A stretch of DNA of 5,791 nucleotides from an uncultured Lachnospiraceae bacterium (GCA_902782815.1 CACZOS010000014.1:1-5791), one strand, 5' to 3'; numbered from the stretch's first letter, positions 1-5,791 are shown. Notes: generated from the letters alone by a model not told the origin. Numbers and translations are program-made.

Positions 1-2108
1 AGATCCGTCCACAGCAGGTGGAGGCGGCAGTCACCCTTATCGATGAGGGGAACACGATTCCTTTTATTGCCAGATACCGAAAAGAAATCACCGGAGCACT
101 TAATGATGAAGTGCTCCGTAATTTGAATGAGAGACTGACTTACCTGAGGAACCTGGAGGAGAAGAAGGAGCAGGTTATCCACAGCATCGAAGATCAGGGG
201 AAACTGACGGAGGAACTAAAGGAGAAGATCCTTTCTGCTGCCACCCTGGTAGCGGTTGATGACCTCTATCTGCCTTACCGGCCGAAGAAACGGACCAGGG
301 CCACCATGGCAAGAGAGCGGGGCCTGGAGCCTTTGGCCGATATTCTGATGCTTCAGCAGACTGACCTGACCATGGAGGAGGAAGCACTTCCCTATATCGC
401 TGAAGAAAAAGGGGTCAGATCAGCCGCGGAGGCTATCGCCGGCGCCAGGGATATCCTGGCGGAAAACATCGCTGACCAGGCGGAATACCGGAACGGAATC
501 CGCAAGGTCACCATGCGGGAAGGAAGGCTCATCGTCAAAGCAAAGGATCCTGAGGAAGAGTCTGTCTACGAGATGTACTATGATTTTCAGGATTCCCTGA
601 AAAAAATCAGCGGTCATCGGGTACTTGCCATCAACCGGGGAGAGAAAGAGAAAAAACTGAGCGTTAAGGTGGAAGCTCCGGAAGCTCAGATCATCAGTGT
701 TCTCAACCGTTTTATCATCGTGGGGGACAATCCCAACACCGAGCCCCATATCCGGGAGGCCGTGGCGGACAGCTATCACAGGCTCATCGCCCCGGCCATA
801 GAGAGGGATATCCGCAATGAACTGACCGAGAAGGCCCAGGAAGGGGCCATCCTTGTCTTCGGAAAAAACCTTACCCAGCTGCTTATGCAGCCTCCCATCA
901 AGGGGCAGACAGTCCTGGGCTGGGATCCCGCATTCCGCACCGGCTGTAAGCTGGCGGTGGTGGATCCCACCGGAAAGGTTCTGGACACCCTTGTTGTCTA
1001 TCCCACAGAGCCCCAGAAAAAGATCCGGGAGGCGAAAAACGCGGTGCATGCCCTGATCAGGAAATACCATGTGGGCCTGATCAGCCTGGGAAACGGTACG
1101 GCTTCCCGGGAGTCGGAGCAGGTGATCACCGAGATGTTAAAGGAGATACCGGAAAAGGTGTCTTATGTGATCGTCAATGAGGCCGGCGCTTCCGTCTATT
1201 CTGCCAGCAAACTGGCCACGGAAGAATTCCCTGAGTTTGATGTGGGCCAGCGGAGTGCCGCGTCCATAGCCAGAAGACTGCAGGATCCCCTTTCCGAGCT
1301 GGTGAAGATTGATCCCAAAGCCATAGGAGTGGGACAGTACCAGCACGATATGAACCAGAAAAAACTGGAGGAAGCCTTAAACGGAGTCGTGGAGGATTGT
1401 GTAAACCGGGTAGGCGTGGATCTGAATACCGCCTCGGTTTCCCTCCTGTCTTACATATCCGGGATAAACCGGACAATAGCCAGAAACATTGTCAGCTACC
1501 GGGAAGAACACGGAGCTTTCAGGGAAAGGAAAGAACTGCTCAAGGTTCCCAAGATCGGGCCTAAAGCTTTTCAGCAAAGCGCAGGTTTTCTCCGGATCAG
1601 TGACGGCAGCAATCCCCTTGACTGTACTGCCGTTCACCCCGAATCCTATGAAGCCGCGGGAAAACTCATCGAATCCCTTGGCTATCAGGAGGAGGATATC
1701 CTCCGCGGAGGCCTCAAGACCCTGGGGAAAAAGGTCAGTGACAGGGAGGAGACAGCGCAAAGACTGGGAATCGGCCTCATGACCCTTAACGATATTATCG
1801 AGGAGCTGGAGAGGCCCGGAAGAGATCCCCGTAATGATATGCCCAAACCGGTTCTCCGCACGGATGTGCTGAACATGGAGGACCTGAAGGAGGGGATGAT
1901 CCTCAAGGGAACGGTCCGCAATGTCATTGATTTCGGTGCCTTCGTGGATATCGGTGTACATCAGGACGGCCTGGTCCACATCTCGCAGATCAGCGACCGA
2001 TATATAAAACACCCCCTTGAAGCGGTCGGTGTGGGGGACATCGTGGATGTGAAGGTTATGAGTGTGGATCTGAAAAAGAAGAGAATTCAGTTAACCATGA
2101 GAATATAA
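1..2108 (+). CDS. tex: Tex, S1-domain RNA-binding transcription accessory protein (5'-truncated by window edge)
   Basis: Tex is a cytoplasmic nucleic-acid-binding protein, the bacterial relative of eukaryotic Spt6, thought to act in transcription; its exact role is unsettled. The frame is open from position 3 and the first in-window start-like codon, GTG at 18, is internal: residues before it (I-R-P-Q-Q) already match the family and lead into LIDEGNTIPFIARYRKE. About 15-20 N-terminal residues are therefore missing. Counting from GTG 18 (696 residues), I see the N-terminal helical region (about 1-290), a YqgF/RNase H-like domain starting at GWDPAFRTG (301) with GNGTASRESE (358-367), the hallmark GVGQYQHD (437-444), a helix-hairpin-helix region (about 467-530, IGPKAF) and a C-terminal S1 domain (about 623-696) with DFGAFVDIG and GLVHISQIS. 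The domain order is complete and length is normal (full-length members are about 710-720). The protein ends at the last S1 strand, with no extra tail. The next gene follows after 18 bases with no terminator. Family assignment is very secure. Confidence 0.97.
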   Translation, partial: IRPQQVEAAVTLIDEGNTIPFIARYRKEITGALNDEVLRNLNERLTYLRNLEEKKEQVIHSIEDQGKLTEELKEKILSAATLVAVDDLYLPYRPKKRTRATMARERGLEPLADILMLQQTDLTMEEEALPYIAEEKGVRSAAEAIAGARDILAENIADQAEYRNGIRKVTMREGRLIVKAKDPEEESVYEMYYDFQDSLKKISGHRVLAINRGEKEKKLSVKVEAPEAQIISVLNRFIIVGDNPNTEPHIREAVADSYHRLIAPAIERDIRNELTEKAQEGAILVFGKNLTQLLMQPPIKGQTVLGWDPAFRTGCKLAVVDPTGKVLDTLVVYPTEPQKKIREAKNAVHALIRKYHVGLISLGNGTASRESEQVITEMLKEIPEKVSYVIVNEAGASVYSASKLATEEFPEFDVGQRSAASIARRLQDPLSELVKIDPKAIGVGQYQHDMNQKKLEEALNGVVEDCVNRVGVDLNTASVSLLSYISGINRTIARNIVSYREEHGAFRERKELLKVPKIGPKAFQQSAGFLRISDGSNPLDCTAVHPESYEAAGKLIESLGYQEEDILRGGLKTLGKKVSDREETAQRLGIGLMTLNDIIEELERPGRDPRNDMPKPVLRTDVLNMEDLKEGMILKGTVRNVIDFGAFVDIGVHQDGLVHISQISDRYIKHPLEAVGVGDIVDVKVMSVDLKKKRIQLTMRI
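1691..1715. repeat. Cluster of three overlapping palindromes inside tex
   Basis: Three perfect palindromes overlap here: GGAGGATATCCTCC (1691-1704), CCTCCGCGGAGG (1700-1711) and GAGGCCTC (1708-1715). The GGAGG/CCTCC arms can pair in alternative ways, so the transcript could form mutually exclusive small hairpins. The segment lies in the Tex coding sequence, in the linker between the HhH region and the S1 domain (protein EEDILRGGL). No T-run follows, so it is not a rho-independent terminator. It may simply reflect the codons used (GAG GAT ATC CTC CGC GGA GGC CTC). Confidence 0.5.
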
Positions 2109-2110
2109 AA

Positions 2111-2121
2111 GGGAGAGGAGG
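2111..2121 (+). promoter_or_regulatory. Strong Shine-Dalgarno for the YcxB-like gene
   Basis: A purine block contains a perfect AGGAGG at 2116-2121, five bases before the ATG at 2127. It lies just after the tex stop codon (2106-2108) and fixes the start of the next gene. It is the best match to the anti-Shine-Dalgarno among the visible genes. Confidence 0.85.
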
Positions 2122-2126
2122 AACTT

Positions 2127-2783
2127 ATGGAAGGATTTGACAAGATCAGAAATGTGAATCTGGCAGATTTGGATGAAGACCACCGTCTCAGCGACCAGGT
2201 GGAGGGAGCGGGCCTTTCCGGAGGGAAAGAACCTGTGGACCATGGGTCTGAAAGGGTTAAGGAACCGGAAGTGAAAGCAAAGATTGATGACCCCGTGGGC
2301 AGACATTATGTGATCGATGCGGATATTACCGCCAAGGAGATTCTGGATTTCCGCCTTGCCCACGAATACCGTAGACCGTCCATCATCCTGGTGAACATCA
2401 TCGCGGTTCTCTTTGTGATCTATTCCGCATTACGCGGGGTGACGGGTACCGGCCTGATCCTCTACATCGCACTGGCTGTATTCGTGATCTTTTATTATCC
2501 TCTGGCCTTGGTGATCCGGTCCAGAGGACTCAAGAAAAACAATAAAGTTTTCCAACAGATATTCCATTATATGCTGGATGAAGAAGGACTCCATCTTCAG
2601 CTGGAGAAAGAGGCCATTGATGTGGAGTGGAAATACGTCACCAAAATGCTGGTAACCAAATCTGCCGTCATCGTCTATACAGGGAAAGTCAATGCCTGGA
2701 TCATCCCCACAAAGGATATGGGTGATCGGAAAGAGGAGATCATTGCATTTATCAGAGAAAAAGCAGGAATTGGAAAGAAATGA
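2127..2783 (+). CDS. Uncharacterised two-helix membrane protein with YcxB-like C-terminal domain
   Basis: This 218-residue protein has no known biochemical role. Residues 1-80 are hydrophilic and rich in Asp, Glu and Gly/Ser up to about 58, probably disordered. Two hydrophobic segments follow (about 85-103 and 109-130), separated by a short loop (RGVTGTG). Basic residues precede the first (R82, R83) and follow the second (R131, R133, K136, K137), so by the positive-inside rule both termini should be cytoplasmic. The C-terminal part (about 145-210) has the pattern of the YcxB-like family: a Tyr/Asp-Glu-Glu-Gly-Leu strand, an acidic-Trp motif (V166-E167-W168), alternating beta strands and A-W-I-I-P-T-K near the end. 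The start is fixed by a perfect AGGAGG. It follows tex by 18 bases and stops one base before tsaE, suggesting co-expression and coupling. The YcxB-like call is by pattern recognition; the long charged N-terminus looks like an addition to the minimal family layout. Confidence 0.8.
   Translation: MEGFDKIRNVNLADLDEDHRLSDQVEGAGLSGGKEPVDHGSERVKEPEVKAKIDDPVGRHYVIDADITAKEILDFRLAHEYRRPSIILVNIIAVLFVIYSALRGVTGTGLILYIALAVFVIFYYPLALVIRSRGLKKNNKVFQQIFHYMLDEEGLHLQLEKEAIDVEWKYVTKMLVTKSAVIVYTGKVNAWIIPTKDMGDRKEEIIAFIREKAGIGKK
2772..2777 (+). promoter_or_regulatory. Ribosome binding site that decides the tsaE start
   Basis: GGAAAG lies seven bases before ATG 2785, inside the last codons of the upstream gene. 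It supports ATG 2785 over the in-frame ATG at 2692, which would add 31 residues that only translate the other gene's sequence out of frame. Stop TGA (2781-2783) and start ATG (2785) are one base apart, typical of translational coupling. Confidence 0.75.
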
Positions 2784-2784
2784 T

Positions 2785-3216
2785 ATGATTGTGGAAAGTT
2801 TTTCGGCTGAGGATACTTTTGCCTGCGGATACCGGTATGGGAAGACCGCGGAAGCAGGGGATGTATTCTGCCTCTACGGTGATCTCGGCGTGGGAAAGAC
2901 GGTCTTTACCCAGGGATTTGCCAGGGGGCTCGGGATCCTGGAGCCTGTTTCCAGCCCGACATTTACCATCCTGCAGATCTATGAAGAGGGAAGACTTCCC
3001 CTCTACCATTTTGATGTTTACCGGATCAGCGATCCGGATGAGATGATGGAAGTGGGATTTGATGAATATGTAGATGGTGACGGGGTCACATTTATCGAAT
3101 GGGCCGGGCTGATCGAGGATATCCTTCCGGAAAAACGCCGGGAGGTCACCATTGAGAAGGATCTGACCCGTGGTTTTGACTACCGCAGGATCACCATCAG
3201 GGAGGTAGAAAAATGA
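2785..3216 (+). CDS. tsaE: TsaE, ATPase of the tRNA t6A37 threonylcarbamoyl-transfer complex
   Basis: TsaE (YjeE family) is a small P-loop ATPase that binds the TsaB-TsaD heterodimer and is needed for repeated cycles of t6A formation on tRNAs reading ANN codons. The product is 143 residues, a normal length. Visible motifs are Walker A GDLGVGKT (32-39), the family SSPTF segment (56-60), HFDVYR (75-80) with the Walker B-like Asp77, and FIEWAG (103-108) with the conserved Glu105-Trp106 pair. All key residues are intact. The longer reading frame from ATG 2692 is rejected because its extra N-terminus overlaps the previous gene and falls before the conserved MIVESFSAEDT beginning. The stop overlaps the tsaB start (ATGA), fitting production of physically interacting partners. 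Confidence 0.96.
   Translation: MIVESFSAEDTFACGYRYGKTAEAGDVFCLYGDLGVGKTVFTQGFARGLGILEPVSSPTFTILQIYEEGRLPLYHFDVYRISDPDEMMEVGFDEYVDGDGVTFIEWAGLIEDILPEKRREVTIEKDLTRGFDYRRITIREVEK
3201..3216 (+). promoter_or_regulatory. tsaB ribosome binding site and ATGA stop/start overlap
   Basis: GGAGGT (3201-3206) lies six bases before ATG 3213 and is encoded within the end of tsaE. The tsaE stop TGA (3214-3216) overlaps the tsaB ATG (3213-3215) by two bases. This arrangement supports termination-reinitiation coupling between the two subunits. Confidence 0.85.
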
Positions 3217-3947
3217 GATTGCTCGCTCTGGACAGTTCGGGACTGGTAGCCAGTGCCGCCATCGTGGAGGAGGAGAATCTTCTGGCGGAATACACGATGA
3301 ATATGAAAAAGACCCATTCCGAAACCCTGCTTCCCATGATCGATGCCCTTTTCCGTCTTACCGGTCTGGATCTGTCCGGGATTGACGCCATTGCGGTCTC
3401 CTCCGGACCGGGATCCTTTACCGGGCTGCGGATCGGGTCAGCCACGGCCAAAGGTCTCGGCATGGCTCTGAATATTCCTCTGATCTCCGTCCCTACCCTG
3501 GAGGGGATGGCCTGCCACTTTACGGAAGATGACCGGCTGATCTGCCCTCTGATGGACGCCAGGAGAAAACAGGTCTACACAGGCATTTATTCTTTCCATG
3601 AGGGAAAGCTTTCCGTAGTAGCGGAAGGCTGTGCCTGTCCTGTGGAGGAGCTGGTGGAAAAAGTAAACGCTTTGGGCCGGGAGATCATTTTTCTTGGCGA
3701 CGGTGTCCAGATCTACCGGGAGACCATGGAACAGCTTCTTACGGTTCCCCATATCTACGCTCCCCTGCATCTGAACAGGCAGAGGGCAGCGGCAGTGGGA
3801 TACCGGGCTTTTGCCCTTTACCGTGAAGGGAAAACGGAGACAGCCGCAGACCATGTGCCGGTCTATCTCCGCAAATCCCAGGCAGAGAGGGAACTGGAAG
3901 CCAGAGGGGGAAAACTCTCGGCGGACAACATCAGACGGGCACATTGA
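3213..3947 (+). CDS. tsaB: TsaB, non-catalytic dimerisation partner of TsaD in t6A37 biosynthesis
   Basis: TsaB (YeaZ family) is an ASKHA-fold pseudo-enzyme that pairs with TsaD and is required for bacterial t6A synthesis. The 244-residue product begins with the family N-terminus LLALDSSG (3-10) and carries the signature SSGPGSFTGLRIG (63-75), followed by ATAKGLGMALNIPLISVPTLEG. It lacks the HxxxH metal site found in TsaD, as expected of the non-catalytic paralogue. The C-terminal lobe is present and ends with a YLRKSQAERE-type tail, a form I associate with Firmicutes proteins. It overlaps tsaE by four bases and is followed 22 bases later by rimI. Length and motifs are normal, with no frameshift. 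The assignment is secure. Confidence 0.96.
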   Translation: MRLLALDSSGLVASAAIVEEENLLAEYTMNMKKTHSETLLPMIDALFRLTGLDLSGIDAIAVSSGPGSFTGLRIGSATAKGLGMALNIPLISVPTLEGMACHFTEDDRLICPLMDARRKQVYTGIYSFHEGKLSVVAEGCACPVEELVEKVNALGREIIFLGDGVQIYRETMEQLLTVPHIYAPLHLNRQRAAAVGYRAFALYREGKTETAADHVPVYLRKSQAERELEARGGKLSADNIRRAH

Positions 3948-3959
3948 GTCCGATGCGGC

Positions 3960-3964
3960 AGGAG
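3960..3964 (+). promoter_or_regulatory. Ribosome binding site that decides the rimI start
   Basis: AGGAG lies five bases before ATG 3970. This picks ATG 3970 as the start instead of the in-frame ATG at 3811, which lies deep within tsaB and would add 53 residues unrelated to the acetyltransferase fold. Confidence 0.8.
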
Positions 3965-3969
3965 ATAAA

Positions 3970-4419
3970 ATGATTCGTTATCGTCAGATGGAAAAAGGGG
4001 ATACGGTACAGGTGGGAAGACTGTTTCGCACCTGTTTTTCCCACCCCTGGGAAGAGGAAGCCATAGGGGGAATGACCGCTGCCGGGGGATATTTATCCCT
4101 GGTGGCTGAAAATGAAAAAGATGAGATACTCGGTTATGTGGGGATGAGGTCTGTCTGCGACGAGGCAGACATCACCAATGTGGCTGTCAGACCTGATGCC
4201 CGCAGATCGGGAATAGCCCATGATCTGGTCCGTCTCCTTCTGGAGGAGGCCGGCTGCCGTGGGATAAGAACCGTATTTCTGGAAGTCAGGGCTTCCAACG
4301 CCCCGGCCATAACCCTTTACGGCCATGCCGGTTTTGAGGAATGCGGACGGAGAAAAGATTACTATACAGAGCCCGGAGAGGATGCCATCCTGATGGTTTG
4401 GACCTGTTCCGGGTCCTGA
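3970..4419 (+). CDS. rimI: RimI-type N-alpha-acetyltransferase (GNAT)
   Basis: RimI uses acetyl-CoA to acetylate the N-terminal alanine of ribosomal protein S18; family members may have further targets. The protein is 149 residues, against 148 for E. coli RimI. It has the N-terminal substrate region with F23-S24-H25-P26-W27, the ITNVAVRP strand (68-75), the acetyl-CoA pyrophosphate loop RRSGIA (78-83), and LEVRASN (104-110) leading to AITLYGHAGF (113-122). E105 and Y117 correspond, with the same 12-residue spacing, to the catalytic E. coli residues Glu103 and Tyr115. The DYY...EDAILM end is also typical. The gene lies among tsa genes in many bacteria, and in some RimI is fused to TsaD. The loop has Ala83 where Gly is common, a conservative change. 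S18 as substrate is inferred from family membership. Confidence 0.92.
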   Translation: MIRYRQMEKGDTVQVGRLFRTCFSHPWEEEAIGGMTAAGGYLSLVAENEKDEILGYVGMRSVCDEADITNVAVRPDARRSGIAHDLVRLLLEEAGCRGIRTVFLEVRASNAPAITLYGHAGFEECGRRKDYYTEPGEDAILMVWTCSGS

Positions 4420-4433
4420 ATAATTAAGGAAAA

Positions 4434-4438
4434 GAGGA
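4434..4438 (+). promoter_or_regulatory. Ribosome binding site for the RNase Z-like gene
   Basis: GAGGA (4434-4438) lies five bases before ATG 4444, in the 24-base AT-rich gap after the rimI stop. A second purine run (AAGGA, 4426-4430) lies further upstream. Together they support ATG 4444, where the beta-lactamase-fold N-terminus (MLELCLIGCGG) begins. Confidence 0.7.
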
Positions 4439-4443
4439 TTCAG

Positions 4444-5361
4444 ATGCTGGAATTATGTCTGATCGGCTGTGGGGGAATGATGCCTTTGCCCTATCGCAGG
4501 CTTACCTCTCTCATGGCCAGGTATAACGGCAGCAGTATTTTGATCGACTGCGGCGAGGGAACACAGATCGGGATCAAGCAGAAGGGCTGGAGTTTTAAAC
4601 CTCTAGACGTCATCTGCTTTACCCATTATCACGCGGACCATATCAGCGGTCTGCCGGGACTATTACTGACCCTGGGCAATGCGGACAGGACAGAACCCCT
4701 CCTGCTCATCGGTCCCAGAGGCCTGGAATATGTGGTGAATTCCCTCAGGGTGATCGCTCCCGACCTTCCCTTCCCCATCCGTTTCCATGAACTGGAGGAA
4801 AAGGAAGAGAATATTTATATGGATGGTTACCGGATCGAGGCCTTCCAGGTAAACCATAATGTCACCTGTTACGGCTATGCCATCTGCGTAGACCGGGCCG
4901 GAAGATTCGATGTGGAAAAAGCAAAGGCAAATGAGATACCCATGAAATACTGGAGCAGGCTCCAGAAGGGGGAGACCATCGAGACTCCCGAAAAGGTTTT
5001 TACAAAGGAAATGGTGCTGGGACCGGCAAGAAAAGGGTTGAAATGTGTCTATACCACGGATACCCGGCCGGCCAAGCTGATCTATAAATATGCCAGAGAA
5101 GCCGATCTTTTCATCTGTGAAGGGATGTACGGAAATCCCGAAAAGAAGGAAAAAGCCATGGCAAACCGTCATATGATGATGACGGAGGCGGCGAAGATCG
5201 CCAAAAATTCTCAGGCAAAGAAACTCTGGCTTACCCATTACAGCCCGTCTCTGGCCCATCCGGAGGAATATCTGGAAGGAATCCGGGATATCTTTCCCGC
5301 AGCCGACCTGGGAAAAGACGGGAAAAGTCTGACCCTTCGTTTTGAGGACCGGGAGGAGTAA
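4444..5361 (+). CDS. rnz: Ribonuclease Z-like metallo-beta-lactamase-fold endonuclease (divergent)
   Basis: RNase Z is a zinc-dependent phosphodiesterase that cuts the 3' trailer from tRNA precursors. The 305-residue length matches the B. subtilis enzyme (about 307). Metal ligands are all in place: HYHADH (61-66, giving H61, H63, D65, H66), H138 in VNHNV, D206 in TTDTRP and H265 in LTHYS. IDCGEGTQ (34-41) and GLPGLL (69-74) are family-typical, and the exosite arm is present (about 150-195, LQKGET). Three signatures differ from classical enzymes: the PxKxRN loop reads PLPYRR (14-19), the HST motif reads HMM (243-245), and the exosite GP motif is replaced by IPMKYW (165-170). Catalytic competence is likely; tRNA trailer cleavage is inferred from the family and the operon. 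It could belong to a related MBL phosphodiesterase subfamily. It lies between rimI and tsaD, with gaps of 24 and 21 bases. Confidence 0.85.
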   Translation: MLELCLIGCGGMMPLPYRRLTSLMARYNGSSILIDCGEGTQIGIKQKGWSFKPLDVICFTHYHADHISGLPGLLLTLGNADRTEPLLLIGPRGLEYVVNSLRVIAPDLPFPIRFHELEEKEENIYMDGYRIEAFQVNHNVTCYGYAICVDRAGRFDVEKAKANEIPMKYWSRLQKGETIETPEKVFTKEMVLGPARKGLKCVYTTDTRPAKLIYKYAREADLFICEGMYGNPEKKEKAMANRHMMMTEAAKIAKNSQAKKLWLTHYSPSLAHPEEYLEGIRDIFPAADLGKDGKSLTLRFEDREE

Positions 5362-5373
5362 GCCGGAAACCAT

Positions 5374-5379
5374 GGAGGA
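5374..5379 (+). promoter_or_regulatory. Closely spaced ribosome binding site for tsaD
   Basis: GGAGGA ends only three bases before ATG 5383 (four from GGAGG), tighter than the five to seven bases at the other genes here. The motif follows an out-of-frame ATG at 5372, which opens only a 12-codon frame. The start at 5383 is supported by the conserved N-terminus that follows. Confidence 0.65.
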
Positions 5380-5382
5380 ACT

Positions 5383-5791
5383 ATGGAAAAGAAGACAAAG
5401 GATGTACTGATCCTCGCCATCGAGACATCCTGTGATGAGACCGCGGCAGCGGTGGTAAAGAACGGCAGGGAGGTCCTGTCAAATGTCATCTATACCCAGA
5501 TTCAGCTCCACACTGTTTTTGGGGGAGTCGTGCCGGAGATCGCTTCCAGGAAACATATCGAGAAGATCAATCCGGTGATCGAGACAGCCCTGAAGGAAGC
5601 CGGGGTCACCCTGGATGATATCGATGCGGTGGCGGTTACCTACGGCCCCGGACTGGTGGGGGCTTTGCTGGTGGGTGTGGCCCAGGGAAAAGCCATCGCC
5701 TATGCCGCCGGCAAGGATCTGATCGGTGTCCACCATATCGAGGGGCATATCAGTGCAAATTATATAGAACATGAAGATCTGGAGCCACCCT
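5383..5791 (+). CDS. tsaD: TsaD, catalytic subunit for tRNA t6A37 threonylcarbamoyl transfer (3'-truncated by window edge)
   Basis: TsaD (formerly Gcp/YgjD; Kae1 homologue) transfers the threonylcarbamoyl group from TC-AMP to N6 of A37 in tRNA, working with TsaB and TsaE in bacteria. Only the first 136 residues are in the window; full-length proteins are about 335-345, so some 200 are cut off. Visible motifs are [15 protein letters not shown] (11-25), the [12 protein letters not shown] segment (47-58), [13 protein letters not shown] (86-98) and HHIEGH (117-122), whose H118 and H122 form the HxxxH metal site. The frame is intact to the window edge. ATG 5383 is chosen because [11 protein letters not shown] follows at the usual distance. 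It lies 21 bases after the RNase Z-like gene. Confidence 0.96.
   Translation, partial: MEKKTKDVLILAIETSCDETAAAVVKNGREVLSNVIYTQIQLHTVFGGVVPEIASRKHIEKINPVIETALKEAGVTLDDIDAVAVTYGPGLVGALLVGVAQGKAIAYAAGKDLIGVHHIEGHISANYIEHEDLEPP

Noticed and set aside
18..20. GTG at 18 as the true start of tex.
   Set aside because: Family-conserved sequence continues upstream to the window edge with an open frame and no ribosome binding site precedes the GTG, so the gene begins outside the window.
420..1070. Long open frame on the minus strand opposite tex (about 216 codons), with similar ones at 1377-2012, 3438-3944 and 4663-5373.
   Set aside because: Each lies fully opposite a well-conserved gene, the translations are not recognisable proteins, and no antisense ribosome binding site or promoter was evident. 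They are by-products of codon use on the coding strand.
2104..2109. TATAAA at the tex stop codon as a possible -10 element.
   Set aside because: There is no -35 hexamer at 16-18 bases upstream (the site reads GAGAAT) and no extended -10 TG. It comes from the Ile-stop codons.
2692..2784. In-frame upstream start for tsaE at ATG 2692.
   Set aside because: It would add 31 residues lying within the YcxB-like gene, before the conserved TsaE N-terminus, while ATG 2785 has its own ribosome binding site.
3811..3969. In-frame upstream start for rimI at ATG 3811.
   Set aside because: The added 53 residues are tsaB sequence read out of frame; ATG 3970 has AGGAG five bases upstream and gives the normal RimI length.
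4334..4366. TTGAGG followed by TACTAT near the end of rimI as a possible internal promoter for the RNase Z-like gene.
   Set aside because: Spacing of about 20 bases is too long and both hexamers are poor; the sequence encodes the conserved DYY segment of RimI.
5372..5410. Short frame from ATG 5372 (12 codons, [12 protein letters not shown]) overlapping the tsaD ribosome binding site; possible leader peptide.
   Set aside because: It has no well-placed Shine-Dalgarno (nearest purine run ends about 13 bases upstream), no attenuator-like hairpins and no codon bias, so chance is likelier.
2784..5791. Search for a novel defence, mobile or RNA system.
   Set aside because: All sequence here is filled by recognisable housekeeping genes with tiny gaps; no direct repeats, terminal inverted repeats, tRNA/rRNA sequence or riboswitch-size leader was seen.

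Overview
The window is a compact stretch of ordinary-looking bacterial chromosome. All seven genes lie on the + strand, and the gaps between them are at most about 25 bases. It reads as one operon, or part of one: 3' part of tex, then a small membrane protein with a YcxB-like C-terminal domain, tsaE, tsaB, rimI, a ribonuclease Z-like gene, and the 5' part of tsaD. Both end genes run off the window. The protein sequences, the AGGAGG-type ribosome binding sites, the purine-rich coding strand and the roughly balanced GC content fit a Clostridia member, most likely Lachnospiraceae. That assignment rests on recognising protein families by eye and does not reach genus level.

Layout. Positions 1-2108 hold Tex, an Spt6-like RNA-binding transcription accessory protein missing only its extreme N-terminus. 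Positions 2127-2783 hold a two-helix membrane protein of unknown function. Positions 2785-5791 hold a tRNA-maturation and translation block. TsaE (2785-3216), TsaB (3213-3947) and TsaD (from 5383) are the three partners that put the threonylcarbamoyl group on A37 of ANN-decoding tRNAs. RimI (3970-4419) is the N-acetyltransferase usually found beside them. The RNase Z-like metallo-beta-lactamase protein (4444-5361) sits between rimI and tsaD. TsaC/Sua5, which makes the threonylcarbamoyl-AMP donor, is not in the window.

Expression. No convincing promoter or rho-independent terminator was found inside the window. Junctions are tight: 1 base between the ycxB-like gene and tsaE, an ATGA overlap for tsaE/tsaB, and 22, 24 and 21 bases for the next three. 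Every gene whose start is visible has a purine-rich Shine-Dalgarno sequence. Together these suggest co-transcription and partial translational coupling.

There is no mobile element, CRISPR array, RNA gene or defence locus, and I see no evidence for a wholly new system. The points most worth a second look are the RNase Z-like protein, which keeps its metal site but departs from the usual tRNA-recognition signatures (PxKxRN loop, HST motif, GP exosite); the uncharacterised membrane protein coupled to tsaE; and a cluster of overlapping palindromes inside tex.
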